A DNA stretch of 64,000 nucleotides from Bacillaceae bacterium JMAK1 (GTDB lineage Bacteria > Bacillota > Bacilli > Bacillales > Marinococcaceae). The stretch spans positions 186,001 to 250,000 of the forward strand of contig JIBW01000006.1 in the NCBI GenBank assembly GCA_012970285.1, given 5' to 3'. The position numbers and the translations under genes were made by a program. The stretch's first letter is position 1. Every line of letters starts with the position of its first letter. This document shows, piece after piece, positions 1 through 7,951 of the stretch. Under the pieces are notes generated by a model. The model was not told the origin of the DNA. It ran no database searches and worked only from the letters and a program-made list of their open reading frames with translations.

Positions 1-1896
1 CTCGTTTTCGAGCAAACTAAAAGTCTTCGTGAAGGCGCTGTAACCTTTTGGCATAATTCCCTCATCGATCATTATGTGAATTCAATTGTGAATGCTAGTA
101 AGCACTATGATTTAACCATTACTGGGGATAAACCTCTTCAAGATTATTCCGAAGCAGAGTGGCATCTTCTTTTGTATGGCACAGATAGCCAAACTTTTAT
201 TCAACATTTCCCAAGTGTGAAACCACCGAAAACCGTTGCAAAAGGGAAGTTCGAAGGAATTATCACTGGCATGTGGCGAAGGTACCATGAAAAAGACGGA
301 AAATCTTCAGAGTCTGCATTTTTCTACAGTCATACATGCTCAAGCTGTCACGGCGAGCGGCTACGGGAAGAAGTACGACATGTCACTATCCAAGGAAGGC
401 GTTTGCCGGATTTGTCACTCGCTCCACTTCATGAGTTACTTGATTGGATCAATGGGGTGGAGAAGATTTATGAGGAAGCTGAAGAAGAGCTTTTATATAC
501 AGTCACAAATGATTTCCGCATACGATTACAACGGATTATTCAAGTCGGACTTGGCTATTTAACCTTAGATCGACAAGCGATTACCTTATCAGGTGGAGAG
601 TCCCAACGACTAAAGCTGGCATCAATTTTAGGCTCCGGACTCACTGGTGTCCTTTATATTCTCGACGAACCTACCGCAGGTCTTCATCCAAAAGATACGA
701 CTGGATTAATTGCGATTATGAAAAAGCTGCGAGATTTAGGAAATACTGTACTCGTAATTGAACACGATCAACTCGTCATGCATGAAGCAGACCACCTCAT
801 TGACATTGGTCCCGGTGCTGGAAGAAAAGGAGGAGAAATTGTTGGGCAGGGAACCGCTCAACAATTGATGCATATCCCCTCTTCACAAACGGGAAAGTTG
901 CTAAAACAAAAGCTTTCACTTCCTGCAAAAAAACGAGATGGAAACGGAAAATACGTAACCATTACAAACGCCTCTGCAAACAACTTGAAAAACATCACTG
1001 CTAAAATCCCACTCGAAACGATTACAAGTGTTACCGGTGTATCTGGTTCTGGAAAGTCTACGCTTGTTTTTGATGTGCTTGCAAAAAACAAAGGATGCGA
1101 ACACATTGATGGGCTAAATGAAGTAGACAATGTCATTCAAGTAGGACAAACACCATTAACACGCATGCAACGCTCAAATGTGGCAACTTTTATGGACTTA
1201 TTCACATTGCTACGTACTCAGTTCGCTGCACAGCCAAAAGCCAAAGAACTTGATCTAAAAACGAAGAATTTTTCGTTTAATACTGCTGGTGGTAGATGCG
1301 AACAGTGTGAAGGACTCGGACAAGTTGATGTTAACCTAAGTTTTTTATCCGACATGAAAGTTACTTGTCCAAGTTGTAAAGGCCAACGCTTTCAAGAGCA
1401 TGTCCTCTCTGTACAATTCAAAGGACATTCAATCGCTGATTTCCTTAACCTTAGTGTTGAACAGTCACTTACGTTTTTTGAAACGAAAAGCAAGATGAAC
1501 ACGTTACTGCAACTTCTCATCGATGTTGGTCTAGGCTATCTCAATTGGGGACAAGCACTAACCACACTCTCAGGTGGAGAAGGACAACGATTGAAACTTG
1601 CAAAAGAATTGAGCCAAGCAAAAAAAGGGCATACACTTTATTTGCTCGATGAACCGACAAGTGGTCTACACATGACGGATATTAAACATTTGTATATGCT
1701 ACTTTCCAAACTCGTTGATGCGAATAACACCGTTGTTGTCGTTGAGCATCATACGACGATAATTGAAAGTAGCGACTGGGTAATCGACCTTGGACCTTTT
1801 GGTGGTCATCAAGGAGGAGAACTCATCGCCTCAGGGAAACCAGACGAAATCGCAAAACACCTTGAATCAGTCACTGGAAAATTTCTTTTTCGGTAA
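1..1896 (+). CDS. UvrA-like ABC ATPase (UvrA2/DrrC type), 5' end cut by the window
   Basis: The frame is open from base 1, so the start lies outside the window; 631 residues are visible. Numbering from the edge, there is a first CxxC at 113-116, the first ABC signature (LSGGES) near 197 with Walker B (ILDEPTAGLHP) near 220, a second Walker A (GVSGSGKST) near 346, a four-cysteine zinc module (CEQC...CPSC) around 433-464, then a second signature and Walker B near 524 and 550. This is the paired-ATPase layout of UvrA. The short spacing between the modules suggests the shorter UvrA2 / drug-resistance-type paralogues rather than the repair UvrA, whose gene normally sits beside uvrB. Role inferred: ATP-driven recognition of drug-bound or damaged DNA. 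A terminator follows at once. Confidence 0.85.
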   Translation, partial: LVFEQTKSLREGAVTFWHNSLIDHYVNSIVNASKHYDLTITGDKPLQDYSEAEWHLLLYGTDSQTFIQHFPSVKPPKTVAKGKFEGIITGMWRRYHEKDGKSSESAFFYSHTCSSCHGERLREEVRHVTIQGRRLPDLSLAPLHELLDWINGVEKIYEEAEEELLYTVTNDFRIRLQRIIQVGLGYLTLDRQAITLSGGESQRLKLASILGSGLTGVLYILDEPTAGLHPKDTTGLIAIMKKLRDLGNTVLVIEHDQLVMHEADHLIDIGPGAGRKGGEIVGQGTAQQLMHIPSSQTGKLLKQKLSLPAKKRDGNGKYVTITNASANNLKNITAKIPLETITSVTGVSGSGKSTLVFDVLAKNKGCEHIDGLNEVDNVIQVGQTPLTRMQRSNVATFMDLFTLLRTQFAAQPKAKELDLKTKNFSFNTAGGRCEQCEGLGQVDVNLSFLSDMKVTCPSCKGQRFQEHVLSVQFKGHSIADFLNLSVEQSLTFFETKSKMNTLLQLLIDVGLGYLNWGQALTTLSGGEGQRLKLAKELSQAKKGHTLYLLDEPTSGLHMTDIKHLYMLLSKLVDANNTVVVVEHHTTIIESSDWVIDLGPFGGHQGGELIASGKPDEIAKHLESVTGKFLFR

Positions 1897-1903
1897 CGAT
1901 CAT

Positions 1904-1934
1904 AACCCCCTCTAGCCCAAGGCTTGAGGGGGTT
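1904..1934. terminator. Bidirectional terminator between uvrA-like gene and CnaB protein gene
   Basis: Perfect 9-bp stem AACCCCCTC / GAGGGGGTT around a 13-base loop, eight bases after the UvrA-like stop codon and 27 bases from the end of the convergent gene, so it can serve both. Confidence 0.75.
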
Positions 1935-1960
1935 AAATTAAAGTAGGGCAGACATGCTCG

Positions 1961-2923
1961 TTACTGTAATGGTTCATTTAGAATCGGATATCCATCACCA
2001 GGAACATTGTTAATGATGACTTCACCGTCCTCCTTTACTAACACTGGAAAATCGGTTTGAATAGGAGCAAAGCCTACAGGTGGTATAGCTTCTCTGATAA
2101 CGTATCGTCCAGGAAGTACATTGGAGAATCTTGCAATACCATTGAAACCGCTAATCTGAATTTCTTGAACTGCCCCTTCATCATTTATTAATTCAAAGAA
2201 CGCACCTGATAGCGTCGTGCCGTCAACACTCAATTTCCGTACGAAAAATTCAAATCTAGCCCTTTCGTTCGTTGCTACAAATTCAGACAGTTCCACTTGC
2301 CCGACGGTGATTGTTCCATCATTGGTAACGATGACTTCAAGGGGGACATTGTTGTCAACATACCCCGGTGGGGAAGCAATTTCTAGCAACTCATAACTTC
2401 CTGGTGGTACGACACCGAAATCCACGAGCCCACTAGCATTTGAGGTCACGGTACGAACAGTGCCGAGCGCATCAGTTAGTGTGTACGTCGCGCCGCTTAA
2501 TGGTTGCCTAGTAGCGTTGTCTACTTTTAAGAATGCCAGTTGAAAGACCGGGACATTTTCAAGCGTCAATTCGTTCGCTAACACACCGTTCATATAAATC
2601 TCAACGGCAGACTGGATCGTAATGGTTACTAAATTAGTTGTCTCTTGATACCCTGGCAAACCGATTGTTTCTTCAAGTTGATACACGCCAGGTAATAAAT
2701 CGCTAAAGCGCACTTCTCCGTTTGCATTCGTTACTTCTATTGCTATTTCAGCATTGCCTTGGAACAACGTAAACGTTACACCTGCTAGCGGCAGCCCTGT
2801 CGTTACGTCAATTTTCCGAATCAAAAACGATGCGAATTGTTCTTCAGGGGGACTGGACTCAACGAACCCGGGTCCATTTATCAAATTGTTGTTGATTTGA
2901 ATCCTTCTTTGTCTACCTCCCAT
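1961..2923 (-). CDS. Three-domain CnaB/SpaA-like surface protein without signal peptide, possible spore-surface protein
   Basis: 320 residues made of three tandem prealbumin-like (CnaB/SpaA) beta domains, roughly 31-122, 127-222 and 228-315. Each begins with a lysine strand (RKID, LKVD, RKLS) and contains the family motif ending in Glu (YQLEE, YELLE, YVIRE) followed by a Pro-Gly/Pro-x-Gly turn. In this family these Lys and Glu residues form or catalyse intramolecular isopeptide bonds, so the domains are probably protease-stable. There is no signal peptide, LPXTG anchor or membrane segment; the N-terminus is basic and Asn-rich. The start ATG has GAGGTGA upstream. A sporulation-type -10 (CATAATGTA on this strand, 2949-2957) lies at the right distance, so a mother-cell-made spore coat or exosporium protein is the best guess. 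Confidence 0.75.
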   Translation of the reverse strand: MGGRQRRIQINNNLINGPGFVESSPPEEQFASFLIRKIDVTTGLPLAGVTFTLFQGNAEIAIEVTNANGEVRFSDLLPGVYQLEETIGLPGYQETTNLVTITIQSAVEIYMNGVLANELTLENVPVFQLAFLKVDNATRQPLSGATYTLTDALGTVRTVTSNASGLVDFGVVPPGSYELLEIASPPGYVDNNVPLEVIVTNDGTITVGQVELSEFVATNERARFEFFVRKLSVDGTTLSGAFFELINDEGAVQEIQISGFNGIARFSNVLPGRYVIREAIPPVGFAPIQTDFPVLVKEDGEVIINNVPGDGYPILNEPLQ

Positions 2924-2948
2924 TGTTTCACCTCTTCATTGTTTACGA

Positions 2949-2957
2949 TACATTATG
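2949..2957 (-). promoter_or_regulatory. Candidate sigma-E/sigma-K -10 element for the CnaB protein
   Basis: On the minus strand the sequence reads CATAATGTA, an exact match to the sigma-K -10 pattern CATANNNTA. It lies about 26 bases before the start codon with the ribosome binding site between. A good -35 (AC-type) was not found at 16-17 bases, so the call rests on the -10 and on the kind of protein encoded. Confidence 0.4.
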
Positions 2958-3022
2958 CAGACCCTTGTCTTCTTGGCTCGGCGTATAACAGAGGGCGAAT
3001 TGCACAAGAAAAACTTAACTTT

Positions 3023-3048
3023 GTTTCAATGCTTTTCATTTCGGGAAC
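3023..3048 (+). promoter_or_regulatory. Candidate sigma-B promoter for the 48-aa membrane protein
   Basis: GTTTCA and GGGAAC are separated by 14 bases, close to the general-stress consensus GTTTWW-N12-15-GGGWAW. It lies about 50 bases upstream of the GTG start at 3101. Confidence 0.3.
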
Positions 3049-3100
3049 TTTATGTAAAAGTAGAAGAGGAAATCAACATCAAAGAAGGGGGGCGGATTCC

Positions 3101-3247
3101 GTGGATCTTATCACCATCATCGTCATCGCAATCATGGTCATCTTCGTTTTCCCACTCGTAATGCGAGGCGTTGGCTGTTTAATTCGTTCCATTGCTAGTT
3201 TCGTTTTAATCGCTGGTGCGATTGTTTTGTTAACGACATTCTTATAG
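3101..3247 (+). CDS. Small two-helix membrane protein (48 aa)
   Basis: Short gene starting at GTG 3101 behind a strong AAGGGGGG ribosome binding site (3086-3094, about 7 bases away). The peptide begins VDLITIIVIAIM and is almost wholly hydrophobic. Two membrane helices (about 2-20 and 30-47) are linked by a short basic turn (MRGVGCLIRS). The longer frame running upstream to 2837 overlaps the CnaB gene on the other strand and has no start signal, so it is not used. A sigma-B-like promoter lies upstream and a strong terminator downstream, making a single-gene unit. Function unknown; it resembles the small stress-induced membrane proteins common in Bacillaceae. Confidence 0.6.
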   Translation: MDLITIIVIAIMVIFVFPLVMRGVGCLIRSIASFVLIAGAIVLLTTFL

Positions 3248-3317
3248 TCGATGAATGTTGTTCGAACATTTACTAAGAGTGACTGCAATGATCGATCTAC
3301 AATATAGTTAAATTCAA

Positions 3318-3355
3318 AGAAAGACTCTCCTTAGCTAAAATTGGAGAGTCTTTCT
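3318..3355 (+). terminator. Terminator of the small membrane protein gene
   Basis: Stem AGAAAGACTCTCC / GGAGAGTCTTTCT (13 bp, perfect) with a 12-base loop; the 3' arm ends in a T-rich tail. Confidence 0.75.
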
Positions 3356-3548
3356 TCATCCTCTTGTCGTTCATTCCAAATCCTTTAATAAGTACAGCAC
3401 CATCGTTTTGTACAACAACCTGGAAAAGCTCCTGAACAGGAGTTAAATCTAGCTAAGCTCTCCTACATAAAACCCAATAGTCACTACTTCGCTGTTACCA
3501 CGAAGCGTTTTCCACTTGCCCTATCAAGCTTGCACCTTCCTGTACTTT
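3356..3548. other. Intergenic stretch with no gene seen
   Basis: About 190 bases between the terminator at 3318-3355 and the tandem repeat. Only a small hairpin (CTCCT-GAAC-AGGAG near 3430) was noticed; no start site with a ribosome binding site leads into a frame of useful length. Confidence 0.5.
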
Positions 3549-3549
3549 T

Positions 3550-3781
3550 CTTGCACCACCCTGCTTCTCCTCTTGCTACACCCTGCCCTCCTCTTGCTAC
3601 ACCCTGCCCTCCTCTTGCTACACCCTGCCCTCCTCTTGCTACACCCTGCTCTTCTCTTGCTACACCCTGCTCTTCTCTTGCTACACCATGCTCTTCTCTT
3701 GCTACACCCTGCTCTCCTCTTGCTACACCCTGCTCTCCTCTTGCTACACCATGCCTTTCTCTTGCTACACTGTGTCGCACC
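3550..3781. repeat. 21-bp tandem repeat, about ten copies, between convergent terminators
   Basis: The core CTTGCTACACC recurs at 3572, 3593, 3614, 3635, 3656, 3677, 3698, 3719, 3740 and 3761, exactly 21 bases apart each time, with a decayed copy near 3550. The left half of each unit is nearly constant. The right half varies in blocks (CCCTGCCCTCCT in units 1-3, CTCTTCT endings in 4-6, CTCTCCT in 7-8), the pattern left by stepwise duplication. Because 21 is a multiple of 3, five of six frames stay open, giving false coding regions. The array lies beyond the terminators of both flanking transcription units. Confidence 0.9.
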
Positions 3782-3797
3782 CATACCATACCGAAAA

Positions 3798-3830
3798 AAG
3801 CGAGCCCGTCTATGGTAGACGGGCTCGCTT
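3798..3830 (-). terminator. Terminator of the GAF-STAS gene
   Basis: Perfect 15-bp stem (AAGCGAGCCCGTCTA and its complement) with a 3-base loop; on the minus strand it runs into a T tract. Confidence 0.85.
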
Positions 3831-3843
3831 AGAATAGGCACTA

Positions 3844-4686
3844 TTAATGGACCGTTTTGTGAAGTTCATATCCTAAATTAGAAAATGCATCTGCTAGATT
3901 TTGAACGTAACCGACTTCTAATTCAAACAATCGATTATTAATGTACGAGTGTTCAGCAAGGCGAACAGGTACACCGGACAACATCACTTGGACACCCATT
4001 AGCTTTAGTGCATTCACAAGTCTTTCAAGTAAAGTTATGAATGATTGATCGGTTCGATTCATTTGCGACAAGTCAATCGCAATGTATTGAACCTTTTCAC
4101 GTGCAACGTACGTGAGTGTTTCTTCAATGATCATCAATTCGCGTTTTTCATTAATGTTTCCTTGTAATGCCAATACGGCTAATTGATCTGACACAGGAAT
4201 AATTGGCGCGCTAAGAAGTTTCATATCTTCATACGCTTCATCTAGTTCAATCATATAACTCAGAACGCCTGCAACCGTCTTCATAAACTCCACTTGCTCA
4301 ATAGAGAAGCTTTTCTCATTACGGTCCATCACACATAATGTCCCGAATGGCTGACCGTTTTTACGATGTAAAGAGACTCCAAGAAATGCTTTGACTTGGA
4401 ATTGCTCTGTAACCGTTCGATCCTTCGTTTCAACATCAGTGAACAAGTTTGCGATTGAACGCATTTGCTCAGGGTTTTCCAACACGAGTTTACAGTTCGA
4501 GTCTTCATAATTAACGACTACATCCGAAGGGACAATTTCTTCTGTTTTGTTATGAGAGTTGAGTACCGTCATCACATTGTCATCTCTTCTAGCAACATAC
4601 GCTGTGTTCACTCCGAGCTCTTCGACAACTAACTCAAACAATTGATTTGAAACATCTACAAGTGATTCATGTGGATTTGGGATCAT
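3844..4686 (-). CDS. GAF-STAS protein, RsbR-like stressosome-type sensor
   Basis: 280 residues: an N-terminal GAF-like sensory domain (about 10-155, with VKAFLGVSLHRKNGQPFGTL typical of GAF strands) and a C-terminal STAS domain (about 165-275). RsbR proteins pair a variable sensor with STAS and assemble the stressosome that controls sigma-B or a diguanylate cyclase. In the STAS domain the usual phosphoacceptor Ser/Thr position falls in the stretch DLSQMNRTDQSF, so a Thr is available. The gene stands alone; no RsbS or RsbT lies beside it. Start ATG 4686 has AAGGAG about ten bases upstream. Signal sensed: unknown. Confidence 0.75.
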   Translation of the reverse strand: MIPNPHESLVDVSNQLFELVVEELGVNTAYVARRDDNVMTVLNSHNKTEEIVPSDVVVNYEDSNCKLVLENPEQMRSIANLFTDVETKDRTVTEQFQVKAFLGVSLHRKNGQPFGTLCVMDRNEKSFSIEQVEFMKTVAGVLSYMIELDEAYEDMKLLSAPIIPVSDQLAVLALQGNINEKRELMIIEETLTYVAREKVQYIAIDLSQMNRTDQSFITLLERLVNALKLMGVQVMLSGVPVRLAEHSYINNRLFELEVGYVQNLADAFSNLGYELHKTVH

Positions 4687-4815
4687 ACGAACGTCGAACT
4701 CCTTAGAATAAGTTACACACAGTATAACACTTTATACTTCAACTGCCTTTTTAAACGTTTTGTTTTTTTCTTCATTCTTGAAAAATCATACCGGGCTCCG
4801 ATCACTAGCCCTTTT

Positions 4816-6006
4816 TCACCCCTGTGCATCGACGTTCGATTTCTTTTGCTTATCCCAATACGACTTTTTCCATTGTGGTTTTATGATTCGGTAAAAACCT
4901 ATTGTTAGTAATGGTAAGCCGAAGATGGCAATCATTGCGTACGCCATAAACGTATATCCATAAGCAATCAGATCAATAATTCCAACTTGCGCGAGCAAAA
5001 AGGCTGACACGAGCGTTCCGACTGAGACAATCGCTCGCTTCTTGCCAGAAAGTGGTGCCTTCCCGAACTCTTCGAATTGCTGGTCGACTCGTGTAATAAA
5101 TGCATGGATCATCCCCGTCGCCGTTTCGATCAATGTCCATCCGACGATAAAACCGAAGATAATCATTACCCATAGCCCGTACCCATCAAGCATCACGAGC
5201 CACGGAACAGAAGAACCGAGTACAGCTTCATCTGGATAAAATCCTAGTAATGCAAAGTAAGTGAGGAACCATGGACTTGTCATTAAGAAACCTGCAATAA
5301 GTCCAGACACGATCGTTTCTTTTACTGATTTCTGACGTTTTACAGTAAAGAGTGCTGCTGGGTAAACGGCCAAGTTGTACCCGACGTAAATGACTCCTGT
5401 CCACAACACCATCCAAATGCTAATCTCACCGGGGATAAAACTCGTATCGCCTGTACGAAGAACTTCAGCTGCGTTTTCCCACGTTGAGGAAATCACGAGG
5501 ATGCTAAAGAACACGTAACCAATCATGAGCGAGATCGTTCCTATTGTTTTGAACTTCTCAATGAGCCGGTCGCCGTAGAAGTTTAACCAACCGACAAGTA
5601 CCATCATCACAACGATTCCAACCCAATTTGGAATGCCCATCGTCTGATTAAGTATTTCCCCTGTTGCCGATGCAACGATTGAAATAATTAAAACGGCGAG
5701 CAAAAGGTAGACGATATCAAACAAAAACCAAAACGGTCCGATAAGCTGCTTCAGAAGCGACCGATAATCAAACACTTGGAATTTTCTTGCCATTTCAAAT
5801 GTAAGAATAGCCATCACAGAAAACCCGATAAAAATCATTACACCCGTAATCCAACCGAGCGCCCCAAACCCTGCACCGTATTGCACAATTTCCCGACCGG
5901 TTGCATAACCGCCACCGATCAATACACTTTGAAGCAAGATGGCCGGTAAAAAATACCGGCCAAATCCCCCATCCATAACTGAAGCTCTCTCTTGTTTTTG
6001 AGCCAA
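4816..6006 (-). CDS. YkvI-family membrane transporter, probably amino acid carrier
   Basis: 396 residues with about ten predicted membrane helices, beginning with a helix containing GGGYATGREIVQYG and ending with a basic tail (KPQWKKSYWDKQKKS). It matches the YkvI family (COG3949), distant relatives of sodium-coupled amino acid carriers of the LeuT/APC fold; no substrate is established. It is the last gene of the M20-GNAT-NSAR operon, 39 bases after the racemase gene. Uptake of a D-amino acid or N-acyl amino acid for that pathway is therefore a reasonable inference. Confidence 0.75.
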   Translation of the reverse strand: MAQKQERASVMDGGFGRYFLPAILLQSVLIGGGYATGREIVQYGAGFGALGWITGVMIFIGFSVMAILTFEMARKFQVFDYRSLLKQLIGPFWFLFDIVYLLLAVLIISIVASATGEILNQTMGIPNWVGIVVMMVLVGWLNFYGDRLIEKFKTIGTISLMIGYVFFSILVISSTWENAAEVLRTGDTSFIPGEISIWMVLWTGVIYVGYNLAVYPAALFTVKRQKSVKETIVSGLIAGFLMTSPWFLTYFALLGFYPDEAVLGSSVPWLVMLDGYGLWVMIIFGFIVGWTLIETATGMIHAFITRVDQQFEEFGKAPLSGKKRAIVSVGTLVSAFLLAQVGIIDLIAYGYTFMAYAMIAIFGLPLLTIGFYRIIKPQWKKSYWDKQKKSNVDAQG

Positions 6007-6045
6007 CGGGTTCTCCCCCTTAAGATGTCTGCATATGTACTGTTG

Positions 6046-7158
6046 TTAGTTTAGCTCAATGATTGAACGATCAATCGTAAATTCTTCAAGTGTTTCTTCA
6101 TCAATGTCATAGCCAATTCCCGCTTCAGTCGGAACTTGAATGACCCCATTTTCAACAACGACTTCTGGTGAAATAATGTCCTTATGCCAATAGTTTGCTG
6201 AGCTAGCTGTATCTCCTGGTAAAATAAATTGCGGCAACGTTGTTAATGCGATGTTGTGGGCACGCCCGATTCCAGACTCTAACATGCCTCCACACCAGAC
6301 TGGAACATCTTGCTCTTTACAATAATCGTGAATTCGCTTTGCTTCAGTTAATCCGCCAACTCGACCAATTTTTATGTTAATAATCTTGCAGCTTCCAAGT
6401 GCGATTGCCTTTTTCGCATCAGCCAAAGAATGAATACTTTCATCTAAGCAAATCGGCGTTTTCATTGCTTCTTGCAGTAAACGATGATCGATAATGTCAT
6501 CATGTTCAAGCGGTTGCTCGACCATCGTTAAGTTTAAGTCATCCAACTGCTTCAAATGATCAAGATCTTCAAGCGTGTATGCTGAATTTGCATCTCCCAT
6601 CATTTGAATAGTTGGGAATTGCTTCCGGACTTCACGAAGCACATCGATGTCCCAGCCTGGCTTGATCTTGATCTTAATTCGCTTATACCCTGCATCAACA
6701 TGTGATTGGACCGTTTCAATTAAGTCCTCTACTGAATCTTTAATTCCAATACTTACACCCACGTCAATTTGTGTTGCATCGCCACCGAGTACTTCTGCCA
6801 ACGGTTTATTCTGTTGTTTTGCATACAAGTCCCAAACGGCACCTTCAACAGCTGATTTCGCCATATTGTTACGTCTAATAAACGCAAATCGTTCACTCAC
6901 TTGATCTGGGTGTGTGATCGGTTTTTCTTGTAACGCCGGTACGAGAAACTTTTCTATGATATGTACGTTCGTATCAACCGTCTCCTCGTTGTACCACGGA
7001 CTTGAAAACGCAACCGACTCCCCGTAACCGACCTTTCCATCTTCATCGCGTACTTCTATAATTAAAAATTCACGATCAGTAAATGTTCCAAAGCTCGTCG
7101 TAAACGGAGCTTTTAACGTCATGTTAAGTCGTCTAATTGTTACTTGTTTAAGGTTCAT
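6046..7158 (-). CDS. N-succinylamino acid racemase / o-succinylbenzoate synthase (enolase superfamily)
   Basis: 370 residues, full length for the MenC/NSAR family. Catalytic parts are all present: the KxK lysines at 162/164, metal ligands Asp189 (GDANSAY), Glu214 (VEQPLE) and Asp239 (CLDES), and second-side base Lys263 (NIKIGRVGG). These positions nearly coincide with those of the studied Amycolatopsis enzyme. The fold can catalyse both o-succinylbenzoate synthesis and racemisation of N-succinylamino acids. No men genes are nearby, while an N-acyltransferase and an M20 hydrolase are directly upstream. That context points to racemisation as the physiological reaction, as described for the Geobacillus kaustophilus operon. 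Confidence 0.9.
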   Translation of the reverse strand: MNLKQVTIRRLNMTLKAPFTTSFGTFTDREFLIIEVRDEDGKVGYGESVAFSSPWYNEETVDTNVHIIEKFLVPALQEKPITHPDQVSERFAFIRRNNMAKSAVEGAVWDLYAKQQNKPLAEVLGGDATQIDVGVSIGIKDSVEDLIETVQSHVDAGYKRIKIKIKPGWDIDVLREVRKQFPTIQMMGDANSAYTLEDLDHLKQLDDLNLTMVEQPLEHDDIIDHRLLQEAMKTPICLDESIHSLADAKKAIALGSCKIINIKIGRVGGLTEAKRIHDYCKEQDVPVWCGGMLESGIGRAHNIALTTLPQFILPGDTASSANYWHKDIISPEVVVENGVIQVPTEAGIGYDIDEETLEEFTIDRSIIELN

Positions 7159-7168
7159 TGTACCGCCC

Positions 7169-7939
7169 CTATTTTGTCAGTTTGTAGTAGGTCGTCTCGT
7201 TGTTAAGATCATTTTTAACACCGGTTGCAACGTAGCCCGCTTGAAACAATTCCACGAAGTGCTTTTGTGTTTCGAATCGCCACGCCTTTGCAAGCTCAAA
7301 GTTCTCTTCTTTGATTTGTTGGAAGTTACTCGGCACAGCAATGTAATACGGTTCATCTGAATCCCGGTCAAAAGGGCTGTGCTCTATAGGATGACCATTG
7401 GTATTACGTAGTAGAAGATGAGTGTCACTAATTATGACTTCTTCATCAGTCATTGACGTCGTTAAATCCCATTCAATAATCATTCGATCCGTTGGAAGAC
7501 CCGTATTAAATTCATCCGCCATCTCGCCATAATGATTGACCTTATAATGAGCACCGACTGCTCGAAGCTTTTGAATGTTTAAGTACGCATTTGGTGTTTC
7601 TAACGGGTCAAACGTCCACGTAATTTTTTTATAGCCTCGTTCTTTAGCAAGCTCCGCTTGTCTTTGCTTCATCAATACGCCAATACCTCGTTTACGATAG
7701 GCCGGAAGAAATCCTAACATGTGAGAACATAAATACACGTCCCCTTCTACAAACCCTGGAAAGCTGTACAAAAAACCAATCATGTTATCTTCATCATAGG
7801 CACCGAGAATGATGCCGCCGTTTTTTAGTACCGTAAACGTTTGATGGACTTGTAACGGCTCCATTTGCCAGACCGCTTCTTCCACGTCCATCATCTCTTC
7901 TAATTCTTCCATCGTCGTTAATTCTCGGATGGTAATCAT
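7169..7939 (-). CDS. GNAT N-acyltransferase (COG3375), likely succinyl-CoA:D-amino acid N-succinyltransferase
   Basis: 256 residues, longer than a bare GNAT. The acyl-CoA-binding loop is visible as [14 protein letters not shown] (around residues 85-98), followed by [18 protein letters not shown], typical of COG3375. In the Geobacillus NSAR pathway the partner acyltransferase is of this kind and loads succinyl groups onto D-amino acids. The gene begins 12 bases after the M20 gene stops and ends 10 bases before the racemase starts, so the three are surely cotranscribed. Substrate assignment is inference from context. Confidence 0.8.
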   Translation of the reverse strand: MITIRELTTMEELEEMMDVEEAVWQMEPLQVHQTFTVLKNGGIILGAYDEDNMIGFLYSFPGFVEGDVYLCSHMLGFLPAYRKRGIGVLMKQRQAELAKERGYKKITWTFDPLETPNAYLNIQKLRAVGAHYKVNHYGEMADEFNTGLPTDRMIIEWDLTTSMTDEEVIISDTHLLLRNTNGHPIEHSPFDRDSDEPYYIAVPSNFQQIKEENFELAKAWRFETQKHFVELFQAGYVATGVKNDLNNETTYYKLTK

Positions 7940-7951
7940 GCCTTGTTCCTC

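Noticed and set aside
3550-3781. CRISPR-like appearance of regularly spaced repeats.
   Set aside because: Units are directly adjacent with no spacers, 21 bp long, and no cas genes are present.
3484-3841. Four overlapping reading frames of about 100 codons on both strands with 7-residue repeats (LLLHPAL, GVARGEQ and similar).
   Set aside because: All are by-products of the 21-bp repeat, whose length is a multiple of three; none has a binding site and some start inside a terminator.
6046-7158. Menaquinone-pathway menC.
   Set aside because: Fold and residues allow it, but no men genes are near and the acyltransferase/deacylase neighbours fit the racemase pathway.
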